From Oscillospiraceae bacterium (lineage in GTDB: Bacteria > Bacillota > Clostridia > WRCU01), in contig WRCU01000076.1 of the NCBI GenBank assembly GCA_009783805.1, positions 1-7,229 on the forward strand: 7,229 nucleotides of DNA. The letters are read 5' to 3'. Below, piece by piece: positions 1-6,692 of this stretch. The notes under the pieces were generated by a model, which ran no database searches, was not told the origin of the DNA, and saw only the letters and a list, made by a program, of their open reading frames with translations. The translations under genes and the position numbers were made by a program. The stretch's first letter is position 1, and each line of letters opens with the position of its first letter.

Positions 1-1
1 C

Positions 2-340
2 CTTGGGCCTGGAGAGCGACATCTTGCCTATGTAAAGGCTTTCCCTATCGGCAGCCTTGTCGTCCCTGTAGTCGATGCGGGCGAAGTAGGGCCTGGACCT
101 GGCGGCCAGCAGGTTCCGTAGGCGCAGCTCGGCGCTTTCCTGCAGGAAGAACCCCACCTTCAGCTCTATGTAGTCGTCGCTGACTTCGAACTCACCATGC
201 CTGAGCTTATCGGCGATCTTGGCGTCCAGGCGCCCCTTTTCGCCTTCCGTGGACTCCAGGGCCGAGTTCACCAAGGCTATCACGCCGGAGCAGTGCTCGC
301 GTTCGTGGCCGTAGTCAGGGTGCTCCGATGCGTTCGGCAT
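2..340 (-). CDS. HelD-like ATP-dependent helicase, N-terminal fragment
   Basis: The reverse strand is open from an ATG at 340-338 to the left edge (113 codons), so this is only the N-terminus of a much larger protein. It begins MPNASEHPDYGHEREHCSGV, continues through a charged, probably helical region, and contains RPYFARIDYRDD followed by ESLYIGKMSL. The pattern PYFxRIDF...YIGK is, from family knowledge, typical of the N-terminal part of HelD-type superfamily 1 (UvrD/Rep-like) helicases, which in Gram-positive bacteria remove stalled RNA polymerase from DNA. The Walker and helicase motifs lie outside the window, so ATPase activity cannot be seen here. A six-G Shine-Dalgarno site lies six bases upstream of the ATG, and a TTGACA promoter lies behind it. 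The gene is divergent from the acyl-CoA synthetase gene. Another UvrD-like helicase remains possible. Confidence 0.7.
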   Translation of the reverse strand, partial: MPNASEHPDYGHEREHCSGVIALVNSALESTEGEKGRLDAKIADKLRHGEFEVSDDYIELKVGFFLQESAELRLRNLLAARSRPYFARIDYRDDKAADRESLYIGKMSLSRPK

Positions 341-346
341 GTTGTA

Positions 347-352
347 CCCCCC
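347..352 (-). promoter_or_regulatory. Ribosome binding site of the helicase gene
   Basis: Read on the minus strand this is GGGGGG, six bases before the ATG at 340. It supports that ATG as the start, and similar G-rich sites precede the other genes in the window. Confidence 0.55.
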
Positions 353-377
353 ATATGAAAATTGCGCAAGAAATTTA

Positions 378-406
378 ACCTTATTCCATGCCGTCACGTC
401 TGTCAA
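378..406 (-). promoter_or_regulatory. Sigma-70-type promoter for the helicase gene
   Basis: On the minus strand a perfect TTGACA (406-401) is followed by a 17-base spacer and TAAGGT (383-378), which matches the consensus -10 at the first two positions and the last. The region just downstream (371-378) is AT-rich, unlike its surroundings. Transcription would begin near 371, leaving a leader of about 30 bases. The weak -10 box is the main doubt. Confidence 0.5.
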
Positions 407-431
407 GGGAATGGGTTGGGCGCACGTATCG

Positions 432-444
432 CGTCGGCCCGACG
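432..444. promoter_or_regulatory. Short palindrome, possible operator
   Basis: CGTCG, a three-base GCC centre and CGACG form a perfect 5-bp inverted repeat between the divergent helicase and ligase genes. It lies upstream of both candidate promoter sets, about 15 bases from the plus-strand -35-like site. Operators of local regulators are often placed this way, but a 5-bp arm in GC-rich DNA can arise by chance and no regulator gene is visible nearby. Confidence 0.2.
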
Positions 445-459
445 ATGCCGCGCAGAGGA

Positions 460-488
460 TTGCGTTCGCGGCCTTCCTAAGGGATAAT
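460..488 (+). promoter_or_regulatory. Candidate promoter for the acyl-CoA synthetase gene
   Basis: GATAAT at 483-488 matches the -10 consensus at five of six positions and lies 17 bases after TTGCGT (460-465), a weak -35 with only its TTG matching. A second candidate overlaps downstream: TTGACG (495-500, five of six) with AAAAAT (517-522) 16 bases later. Either would give a leader of roughly 80 to 115 bases before the GTG at 611. The sequence does not show which is used. Confidence 0.35.
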
Positions 489-529
489 AGAGGATTGACG
501 GATGGCACGGGCGATAAAAAATGGCGATC

Positions 530-575
530 GGGCGGCCGGGCTGCGCGGGCCAAACTATCAGCCCCGGTCATGCCC
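530..575 (+). other. Structured leader hairpin upstream of the ligase gene
   Basis: CCGGGCTG (536-543) can pair with CAGCCCCGG (559-567) with one bulged base and a 15-base loop. GGGC (530-533) and GCCC (572-575) can extend the stem beyond an internal loop. It lies inside the predicted untranslated leader, 35 bases before the GTG. No T-run follows, so it is not a standard intrinsic terminator, and I could not match it to a riboswitch class by eye. It could influence translation or mRNA stability. Confidence 0.3.
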
Positions 576-594
576 GCCTTAGGGGGCCGTCCGC

Positions 595-602
595 GGAAAG
601 GG
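595..602 (+). promoter_or_regulatory. Ribosome binding site deciding the ligase start
   Basis: GGAAAGGG lies eight bases before the GTG at 611. The ATG at 521 has only GGGCGAT-like sequence and an A-run upstream, so this site favours the shorter protein. Confidence 0.5.
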
Positions 603-610
603 TCTACCTA

Positions 611-2245
611 GTGCCCATAACCGACATTTTGGCACGGAACGCGAGGGACTATGGGGGCGAGGTATGCCTGGTTGAGGTGAACCCCGGCTCGGAGGCCAGA
701 AGGAACATCGGCTGGCGCGAGTACGAGCTGATCGAGTCCAGCCCGGCCGAGAGCTACAGGCGGGAGATGACCTGGGCGCACTTCGACGACAGGGCCGACC
801 GGGTCGCGAGCTACCTGTTGGGCAAGGGCCTAACCAAGGGCAGCAAGGTCGCGCTGCTGCTCATGAACTGCCTCGAGTGGCTGCCCATATACTTCGGGAT
901 ATTGAGGTCGGGCGCGGTCGCGGTGCCCCTCAACTACCGCTATACCGCCGACGAGATACGCTACTGCCTCGGGCTGTCCGAGTCGGACGCGCTCATATTC
1001 GGCCCGGAGTTCACTACCAGGGTCTCGGAGGTCAGGGGCCTCATACCCAGGGTCAGGACCATGCTGTACGCGGGGGCCGACTGCCCGGGCTTCGCGGAGA
1101 GCTATGACCAGGAGATACCGCGCTGCGCGCCCGGGAAGCCGGAGGTCAGCGTCGGCGACGGGGACGAAGCCGCGATCTACTTCTCCTCGGGCACCACGGG
1201 GTTCCCCAAGGCCATACTCCACGACCATAGGAGCCTCATGTTCTCATGCGAGGTCGAGCGCGAGCACCACGGCCAGGGCAGGGGCGACGTCTTCCTGTGC
1301 ATACCGCCCCTATACCATACCGGCGCCAAGATGCACTGGTTCGGCAGCCTGCTCTCGGGCGGCAAGGCCGTGCTGCTGAGGGGCGTGAGGCCCGAGTGGA
1401 TACTGAAGTCGGCCTCCGACGAGAGGGCGACCATCGTCTGGCTGCTGGTTCCTTGGGCGCAGGACATACTGGACGCCATAGACGACGGGTCGGTCAGGCT
1501 CTCCGACTACGACCTGTCCGACTGGCGCCTGATGCACATAGGCGCGCAGCCGGTCCCGCCCAGCCTGGTGAGGAGGTGGCTCGCCGCGTTCCCCGGGCAT
1601 GCGTACGACACGAACTATGGGCTGAGCGAGTCGATCGGCCCCGGGTGCGTCCATCTGGGGGTGGCGAACACCCATAAGGTCGGGGCCATCGGGGTGCCGG
1701 GGCACGGCTGGGAGGCCAAGGTGGTGGACGAGGCGGGCGCGGAGGTGGGCGCGGGGGCCGTAGGCGAGCTGATCGTCAAGGGCGACGGGGTCATGAGGCG
1801 CTACTACAACGACCCGGAGGCCACGGCGGCCTCGCTCAAGGGCGGATGGCTCTACACCGGCGACATGGCGATGGTGGACGCGGACGGGTTCATACACCTG
1901 GTGGACAGGAAGAAGGACGTGGTGATAACGGGGGGCGAAAACATATACCCCGTCCAGATAGAGGACCACCTGCGCGGGCACGCGGCCGTCAAGGACGTGG
2001 CGGTCATCGGGATGCCCGACAGGAGGCTGGGCGAGATAGCGGCGGCCATAGTCGAGCTCAAGGCGGGCATGGAGTGCGGGGACTCGGAGATAATGGCCTT
2101 CTGCGAGTCGATGCCGCGCTATAAGAGGCCGAAGCGGATAATATTCGACAAGGTCCCGAGGAACCCCACGGGGAAGATCGAGAAGCCCGCGCTCAGGAGG
2201 AAGTACTGCGGGGCCAACCTGGTCGAGAGGCAGATGACCGACTGA
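611..2245 (+). CDS. Acyl-CoA synthetase-like adenylate-forming enzyme
   Basis: This is a 544-residue member of the ANL superfamily (AMP-binding enzymes). It probably activates a carboxylic acid as an acyl-adenylate and transfers it to CoA in the cytoplasm. The core motifs are all present: the P-loop YFSSGTTGFPK at residues 190-200, NYGLSES at 335-341, YTGD at 415-418, the hinge DRKKD at 432-436 followed by ITGGENIYPVQIE, and NPTGKIEK near the C-terminus with catalytic Lys522. Length is normal for the family. I chose GTG at 611 because GGAAAGGG (595-602) lies eight bases upstream and the protein then starts with plausible N-terminal sequence (PITDILARNARDY). An in-frame ATG at 521 would add 30 residues translated from the structured leader. 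The substrate (fatty, aromatic or other acid) cannot be told from sequence. tldD follows after 61 bases on the same strand. Confidence 0.9.
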   Translation: MPITDILARNARDYGGEVCLVEVNPGSEARRNIGWREYELIESSPAESYRREMTWAHFDDRADRVASYLLGKGLTKGSKVALLLMNCLEWLPIYFGILRSGAVAVPLNYRYTADEIRYCLGLSESDALIFGPEFTTRVSEVRGLIPRVRTMLYAGADCPGFAESYDQEIPRCAPGKPEVSVGDGDEAAIYFSSGTTGFPKAILHDHRSLMFSCEVEREHHGQGRGDVFLCIPPLYHTGAKMHWFGSLLSGGKAVLLRGVRPEWILKSASDERATIVWLLVPWAQDILDAIDDGSVRLSDYDLSDWRLMHIGAQPVPPSLVRRWLAAFPGHAYDTNYGLSESIGPGCVHLGVANTHKVGAIGVPGHGWEAKVVDEAGAEVGAGAVGELIVKGDGVMRRYYNDPEATAASLKGGWLYTGDMAMVDADGFIHLVDRKKDVVITGGENIYPVQIEDHLRGHAAVKDVAVIGMPDRRLGEIAAAIVELKAGMECGDSEIMAFCESMPRYKRPKRIIFDKVPRNPTGKIEKPALRRKYCGANLVERQMTD

Positions 2246-2252
2246 AGGGGAA

Positions 2253-2283
2253 CGCCGCGGGCGCCGGCGCGCGCGAGGCGGCG
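2253..2283 (+). other. GC-rich inverted repeat between ligase and tldD
   Basis: CGCCGC (2253-2258) and GCGGCG (2278-2283) form 6-bp arms around a loop containing the perfect palindrome GCGCCGGCGC (2261-2270). The transcript could fold strongly just after the ligase stop codon. The following bases (AACATTAAGAGG) lack a T-run, so this is not a classical terminator. It might attenuate read-through into tldD or stabilise the upstream message. Such repeats also occur by chance at this GC content. Confidence 0.25.
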
Positions 2284-2291
2284 AACATTAA

Positions 2292-2300
2292 GAGGGGGGA
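2292..2300 (+). promoter_or_regulatory. Ribosome binding site of tldD
   Basis: GAGGGGGGA lies six bases before the ATG at 2307, a strong purine-rich Shine-Dalgarno site that fixes the start. Confidence 0.6.
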
Positions 2301-2306
2301 AACGCC

Positions 2307-3689
2307 ATGCTCATGGACTTGCTGGCCCCATACAAGCCTAGGATCTCCGGCCACACGGAGCTCCGGTTCCAAAGGAACGGCGCCCGCGGGGTCGGGCTAC
2401 TGAAAGGGAACATAGTCAACAACTCGTCCTCGGAAAGCTCCGGGCTCTCGGCGCGCGTCTATAAGGGCGGGTTCTGGGGCTTCGCCTCGGGTTCCGAGTA
2501 CGACGCCAAGGCCGTGGAGGCCGTCCTCGCGGCGGCCGAGCGCAACGCCTCCTTCTTGAATGAGAGGCTGGGCTCGCCGAAGCCGCCATTCAAGGCGCTG
2601 GCGGGCGGGAGCGCGTCGTCCAAGGTCACCGAGGTCACGGACTCCGAGCAAAAAGTGTTTTTGGATTTCGCGAAGGAGGTCGACGGGTACATAGCCAAAA
2701 AATACCCCGGCCTGACGTCCAGGTCCGTCTCGCTGAGGAGCGACTACATCGAGAAGCTCTTCATCACGAGCGACGGGGCCGACGGCTACTCGCTCATACC
2801 GCGGACGTTCCTGTACGTCGACATGACGGCCATGGCGGACGACGGCTCACCGATAGACCTCTATGAGGTATTCGGCGGGGCGGGTTTCTTCGCCGACCGG
2901 TTCGGCGACCCGGCGGGGCTCTTCGCCGGGATAGACGCGCACCATGAGAAGCTCATGCGGAAGCGCGAGGGCGTGTTCGCGGAGGCGGGGTCGCATGAGG
3001 TGATCCTCGACGCGAAGCTGGCCGGCATCCTGGCCCATGAGGCCATAGGCCACACGGTGGAGGCCGACCTGGTCATGGGCGGGTCGGTGGCGGGACCCTA
3101 CCATGGGAAGCTCGTCGCCAGCGAGATGGTGGGCCTCGTGGACTTCGCCAACACCGCCATGGGCGCCGAGACGCCTCAGCCCATATACGTGGACGACGAG
3201 GGCACGCTGGCCGAGGACGCCGTCATAATCAAGGACGGCGTGCTCACCGGGTTCATGCACAACAGGGAGACGGCCGAGCACTTCGGACATAAGCCGGAGG
3301 GGAATGCGCGGGCATACGCCTTCTCGGACGAGCCCCTCATCCGCATGCGCAACACGGCCATCCTGCCCGGCGAAAGCAAGGTAGGGGACATGATAGCGTC
3401 GATCGACGACGGGTACTACTTCATCCAGTGGAACAACGGCCAGGCCGACCTTACCAGCGAGTTCATGTTCGGGGTCGTCGAGGGCTATGAGATAAGGAAA
3501 GGCAGGCTGGGACGCGCCCTACGCAACACTACGATCTCAGGGGTGGCCTTCGACATGCTCAAGACCGTCACGATGCTGTCCGACGACATGGACTGGACCT
3601 CGAACGGCATGTGCGGGAAGAAGCAGCCGCTCCCGACGGGGATGGGCGGGCCCGCGGTGAAGTGCCGCGTGAATATCGGTGGGAGGTGA
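2307..3689 (+). CDS. tldD: TldD metalloprotease subunit
   Basis: This 460-residue protein is the catalytic half of the TldD/TldE (PmbA) protease, peptidase family U62. In Escherichia coli the TldD-TldE complex degrades unfolded peptides, matures microcin B17 and degrades the CcdA antitoxin. The diagnostic metal site is visible: HEAIGH at residues 244-249 gives the HExxxH pair of histidines with Glu245, followed by TVEAD. Cys436 in GMCGKKQPLPTG near the C-terminus corresponds to the family's third zinc ligand. The N-terminal domain and the final glycine-rich VNIGG segment also fit, and the length is typical. No signal peptide or membrane segment is seen, so it should be cytoplasmic. The tldE-like gene starts seven bases after the stop and the two are surely co-translated. 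All key residues are present and nothing suggests degeneration. Confidence 0.95.
   Translation: MLMDLLAPYKPRISGHTELRFQRNGARGVGLLKGNIVNNSSSESSGLSARVYKGGFWGFASGSEYDAKAVEAVLAAAERNASFLNERLGSPKPPFKALAGGSASSKVTEVTDSEQKVFLDFAKEVDGYIAKKYPGLTSRSVSLRSDYIEKLFITSDGADGYSLIPRTFLYVDMTAMADDGSPIDLYEVFGGAGFFADRFGDPAGLFAGIDAHHEKLMRKREGVFAEAGSHEVILDAKLAGILAHEAIGHTVEADLVMGGSVAGPYHGKLVASEMVGLVDFANTAMGAETPQPIYVDDEGTLAEDAVIIKDGVLTGFMHNRETAEHFGHKPEGNARAYAFSDEPLIRMRNTAILPGESKVGDMIASIDDGYYFIQWNNGQADLTSEFMFGVVEGYEIRKGRLGRALRNTTISGVAFDMLKTVTMLSDDMDWTSNGMCGKKQPLPTGMGGPAVKCRVNIGGR
3681..3689 (+). promoter_or_regulatory. Ribosome binding site of tldE overlapping the tldD stop
   Basis: GGGAGG abuts the TGA stop of tldD (GGGAGGTGA) and lies about ten bases from the ATG at 3697. 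This arrangement indicates translational coupling of the two subunits, as expected for partners made in fixed ratio. Confidence 0.6.
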
Positions 3690-3696
3690 AGGGTAA

Positions 3697-4992
3697 ATGG
3701 GCCATGAGCTATACGAGACGGCGGAATACGCCTTGCGGGAGCTGCGCGCCAAGGGGGCCGACGGGGCTGAGGTAAGGGTCTCGCGCGGGGCGATGGATGA
3801 GCTCAACCTGGACGCGGGCAAGTTCTCCCTGATGCGCACGACGTTCTCGTCCAGCATATCGGTGCGCGCGCTCATCGGGTCGAGGAAGGGCACGCACAGC
3901 ACCAACAGGCTGGACCGCGGGACCGTGGACGCGGCCGTCGCGGCGGCCGTGGAGGCGGCGGCCTCGTCCGACCCGGACGAGGCTGAGGTGATCTCGGCCG
4001 GGATCGGCGGGCACGAATTCGACCTGGGCAAGGCGCCTTCGGAGCCCGGGCTCATATACGACCGGATGGACGGCTTCATGAAGGCCGTGAAGGAAGGCTA
4101 CCCATTGACGGACGTGATGCAGTTCATAGTCTGCCACAACGGTTGGGACGCGGCCTACGCCAACACGAACGGGACCCGCGCGATGACCGCGGCGTCCCAA
4201 TACAACGTCTCGGTAACGTTCTCCACGCGCGACGGGGACAGGACGACGTCGATGAACGGTTCGGGGTACACGGCGAAGGACCTGGGGATGGAGATACTCT
4301 CATACCCCGAGCTCAGGAGGCTCATCGCGGGCTCGGCCGCGGAGCTGGACGCGCGGCCCGTCGAGGGGAAGTTCACCGGGAGCCTGCTGTGCTCGCCGGA
4401 GTGCTTCGGGGAGTTCCTCGGCGAGGTCCTCGGGAACTGCGTGGGAGGGGGGTCCATCATATCGGGGACCAGCCCCTGGAAGGACAGCCTGGGCGCGGAG
4501 GTGGCCGACCGGCGCCTGAGCGTCTCCTTCGACCCGCTCCACGCCCGCGTGGTGAACGGGTCGAGGATGCAGGACGGGTACTTGGCGGCGAGGCAGGAGA
4601 TAATATCGGGAGGGGTCCTCAAGGCGTTCGCCCTGAATGAGTACGCCGCCTTAAAGACGGGCCTGACTCGGGCCTCGGCCACGGACTGCATGGTCATAGA
4701 ACCCGGCGACCTCACGCTGGACGGGCTCATCGCGGGCATAGACCGCGGAATATTGATCAACAGGTTTTCGGGCGGGTCCATGGCGCCGAACGGCGACTTC
4801 TCGGGGGTGGCGAAGAACAGCTTCCTCATAGAGGGGGGCAAGGTGGTCGGGGCGGTCGCGGAGACTATGGTTTCGGGGAACATGCTGGAGATGCTGAAGA
4901 ACTTGAAGGGATTGGGCTCGGAGCAGGATTTCGGCGGCGGCTCGGCGATCCCGTGGGCCTCGTTCGACGGGATAGTGATATCGGGGAAGTAG
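3697..4992 (+). CDS. tldE: TldE/PmbA-like protease subunit
   Basis: This 431-residue protein is the non-catalytic partner of TldD, also called PmbA. It shares the U62 fold but has no HExxxH motif anywhere, as expected for TldE, so it should shape the substrate chamber rather than cut. Family-type segments include SGTSPWKD at residues 256-263, the region with DPLHARVVNGSRMQDGYL, SGGSMAPNGDFSG starting at 358, and a C-terminal EGGKVVGAVAETMVSGNMLE followed by IPWASFDGIVISGK. The N-terminus (ALRELRAKGADGAEVRVSRG) matches the usual start region of this family. The ATG is fixed by GGGAGGTGA upstream. It is cytoplasmic, with no signal peptide. Together with the preceding tldD it makes a complete pair; the substrate here is unknown. 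The next gene follows 36 to 108 bases later, depending on its start. Confidence 0.92.
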   Translation: MGHELYETAEYALRELRAKGADGAEVRVSRGAMDELNLDAGKFSLMRTTFSSSISVRALIGSRKGTHSTNRLDRGTVDAAVAAAVEAAASSDPDEAEVISAGIGGHEFDLGKAPSEPGLIYDRMDGFMKAVKEGYPLTDVMQFIVCHNGWDAAYANTNGTRAMTAASQYNVSVTFSTRDGDRTTSMNGSGYTAKDLGMEILSYPELRRLIAGSAAELDARPVEGKFTGSLLCSPECFGEFLGEVLGNCVGGGSIISGTSPWKDSLGAEVADRRLSVSFDPLHARVVNGSRMQDGYLAARQEIISGGVLKAFALNEYAALKTGLTRASATDCMVIEPGDLTLDGLIAGIDRGILINRFSGGSMAPNGDFSGVAKNSFLIEGGKVVGAVAETMVSGNMLEMLKNLKGLGSEQDFGGGSAIPWASFDGIVISGK

Positions 4993-5013
4993 CGGTCCGG
5001 GCCTAAGGGCGAG

Positions 5014-5026
5014 GCGGCCAGGCCGC
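5014..5026 (+). other. Small hairpin after tldE
   Basis: GCGGC, loop CAG and GCCGC form a perfect 5-bp stem 21 bases after the tldE stop. No T-run follows, so it is not a convincing terminator. It would block ribosome access to the GTG at 5029, which argues for a later start of the glycosidase gene. Confidence 0.25.
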
Positions 5027-5052
5027 GCGTGGCCGTCGGGGATGGGCTGTAT

Positions 5053-6687
5053 ATGGCGGATCAGGCCCCCAAGGTCGGGGAGGATAAAAATAACGTGCCC
5101 ATGGACGGCGCTGCCGGACGTGGGACGGGGAGCATAAGGGCCGGAAGCATAGGGCGGACGGGCACCATGGTCATGTCCAGCGGACCGGCCAAACCCGGCG
5201 GGTCCGGGGAAGGCGGGGGCGCCGCGCCGACGGGGACGAGGCCTTTCACGGCCATGGGCGCCGTGATGGGCCCAGACCGCATGGCGGCCCCGAAGCCAGC
5301 GACCATCGTCATGTCCAGCGACGACCTTAGGCCGGGGGAAGGCGCGCGCCCGGAAGGCGACCGTGGGCTGACGATACTGTTCAGGCCCGGCAAGGGCGCC
5401 GACGTCGCCGGCGGGTCGGGCCCCGATCGGGACGGCGGCCGCGGCGACGACCTGGCGGGGGGCGACGGCGGCCGGCGCCCAGCCCCATACGGGCGGAAGC
5501 CCAGGAGAAGGCTGCGGGCCGCCGCCAAGGCCGCCTCGATCGCGTTCGGCGCACTGGCCCTCATATACGTCCTGGCCGTGTTCACCGACATACCCATCCT
5601 CAGCGACGCGCGGATCCTGTGGATAGAGACGGCGATGACGACGAACGAGCACCAGTGGCTCGCAACCAGGTTCTTCCCGGCGTTCGTCATAGAGGACGTG
5701 ATGTCGAGGCAGCTGAGCCAGGAAGGCATAGTCAGCACGCCGATCAACTTCCGGGACAGGGATGAGCGGCAGGAGTCCGAGGACGACCCGCTATACGTCA
5801 GGCAGGACGAGGGCGGAGACGACTCGGTCATATGGTACAACGACGGGGACGCCGAGGGCGAGTACATGGTCGACCTGGCGGGGGGCGGCGGCAGGGTCAG
5901 GTACCTGCCCGGCGAACTGGACGGCAACGGGAACATGGTCTTAGTCAGCGACCTCGACAACGGCATAACGATTATCGAGGTAAGCTCCATGTGGTACACG
6001 GGCAAGATCATGATAATCGACGACCCGGCGCAGGTGGTGGTGAGGCATACCAAGTACGCCGGGCTCAGGGGCCAGCTCATCACCGAGTACCTCGCCGACC
6101 ACGGGGCCGTCGCCGGGATCAACGCCAACGGCTTCCAGGACGACGAGGGCGTAGGCAGGGGCGGTCAGATCATCGGCTGGTCGGCCTCGGACGGCGTCTA
6201 CTGGGGTGAGGGGGAGGTCGGCACGTACATTACGACCGGCTTCGACAGGGACGACAACCTGATCATAGGGAAGATACACGACTTCGGGAGGTACGGCTTC
6301 AGGGACCTGGTGCAGTTCATGCCGGCCCTCATAGTCGACGGCGTCGTGCTCGTGACCTCCAGCGCCGGTTACGGCCTGCACCCCAGGACCGCCATAGGGC
6401 AGAGGGCCGACGGCAGCATCATGCTCATCGTCATAGACGGCAGGCAGCCCGGCTACTCGCTGGGGCTGACGGTGGACACGCTCGCTGAGATAATGCACTC
6501 ATACGGGGTCATCAACGCCGGCGTCTGCGACGGGGGGAGCTCCTCCGTCATGGCCTACGACGGGGAGATTATCACGAGGCCCTCGACCCCCATGGAGTTC
6601 GGGCGGTACCTGCCGAACGCCATAATGGTCATGCCGAGGAGCTACGTGCACGACAGGGCGCTGGGGGGCGGCTCCGCCGCGTCCTAG
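5053..6687 (+). CDS. Membrane-anchored phosphodiester glycosidase (NAGPA family)
   Basis: The protein (544 residues from ATG 5053) has three parts. Residues 1 to about 155 are a low-complexity, Gly/Pro/Arg/Asp-rich tail that should be disordered and cytoplasmic. One membrane helix follows at about 160-178 (AASIAFGALALIYVLAVFT) after a basic RRLRAAAK stretch, giving an N-in topology. The rest is outside: a juxtamembrane segment (DARILWIETAMTTNEHQWLA), an acidic stretch, then a phosphodiester glycosidase/NAGPA domain with GINANGF ending at 361, HPRTAIG at 443-449, DGRQPGYSLG at 462-471 and CDGGSSSVM at 492-500. The family includes mammalian N-acetylglucosamine-1-phosphodiester alpha-N-acetylglucosaminidase; bacterial members are thought to act on sugar phosphodiesters of surface polymers, but the substrate here is unknown. 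The start is uncertain: GTG 5029, ATG 5053, GTG 5095 and ATG 5101 are all in frame. GGGGAGG (5077-5083) favours 5095. Tandem TAG stops end the gene. Confidence 0.85.
   Translation: MADQAPKVGEDKNNVPMDGAAGRGTGSIRAGSIGRTGTMVMSSGPAKPGGSGEGGGAAPTGTRPFTAMGAVMGPDRMAAPKPATIVMSSDDLRPGEGARPEGDRGLTILFRPGKGADVAGGSGPDRDGGRGDDLAGGDGGRRPAPYGRKPRRRLRAAAKAASIAFGALALIYVLAVFTDIPILSDARILWIETAMTTNEHQWLATRFFPAFVIEDVMSRQLSQEGIVSTPINFRDRDERQESEDDPLYVRQDEGGDDSVIWYNDGDAEGEYMVDLAGGGGRVRYLPGELDGNGNMVLVSDLDNGITIIEVSSMWYTGKIMIIDDPAQVVVRHTKYAGLRGQLITEYLADHGAVAGINANGFQDDEGVGRGGQIIGWSASDGVYWGEGEVGTYITTGFDRDDNLIIGKIHDFGRYGFRDLVQFMPALIVDGVVLVTSSAGYGLHPRTAIGQRADGSIMLIVIDGRQPGYSLGLTVDTLAEIMHSYGVINAGVCDGGSSSVMAYDGEIITRPSTPMEFGRYLPNAIMVMPRSYVHDRALGGGSAAS
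5077..5083 (+). promoter_or_regulatory. Possible internal ribosome binding site of the glycosidase gene
   Basis: GGGGAGG is the best Shine-Dalgarno match near this gene, 11 bases before GTG 5095. The tldE spacing is similar. The bases between (ATAAAAATAAC) are AT-rich and would give codons GAT, AAA and AAT that are uncommon in this window. If used, the protein loses 14 residues relative to ATG 5053. Confidence 0.4.
5164..5320 (+). repeat. Direct repeat encoding a T-[M/I]-V-M-S-S motif
   Basis: ACCATGGTCATGTCCAGCG at 5164-5182 recurs at 5302-5320 with one change (C for G at the sixth base). Both copies are in frame in the disordered tail of the glycosidase, giving TMVMSS at residues 38-43 and TIVMSS at 84-89. 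Each is followed within about four to six residues by K-P-G or R-P-G. A degenerate third unit, LTILFRPG (106-113), has the same T-hydrophobic-hydrophobic-x pattern. Confidence 0.6.
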
Positions 6688-6692
6688 TAGGC

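Noticed and set aside
521..610. N-terminal extension of the ligase from ATG 521
   Set aside because: It would translate the hairpin leader into low-complexity sequence. The GTG at 611 has a better ribosome binding site and gives a family-like N-terminus.
339..611. Open frame of 90 codons across the divergent intergenic region
   Set aside because: It starts inside the helicase start region, runs antisense through its promoter and the ligase leader, lacks a good ribosome binding site, and its product has no recognisable domain.
1310..1981. Antisense open frame opposite the ligase
   Set aside because: It is a composition-driven shadow of a gene with all ANL motifs, and it has no domain signature.
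2253..2283. GC-rich inverted repeat as an intrinsic terminator after the ligase
   Set aside because: No T-run follows the stem. It is kept only as a low-confidence structural feature.
3537..4200. Antisense open frames across the tldD-tldE junction
   Set aside because: They overlap two well-supported genes and the coupled ribosome binding site, and their products are low-complexity.
4651..6128. Long antisense open frames opposite tldE and the glycosidase (4651-5652 and 5061-6128)
   Set aside because: They are Arg/Pro/Ser-rich shadows typical of GC-rich DNA, lie opposite genes with clear domain motifs, and show no motifs of their own.
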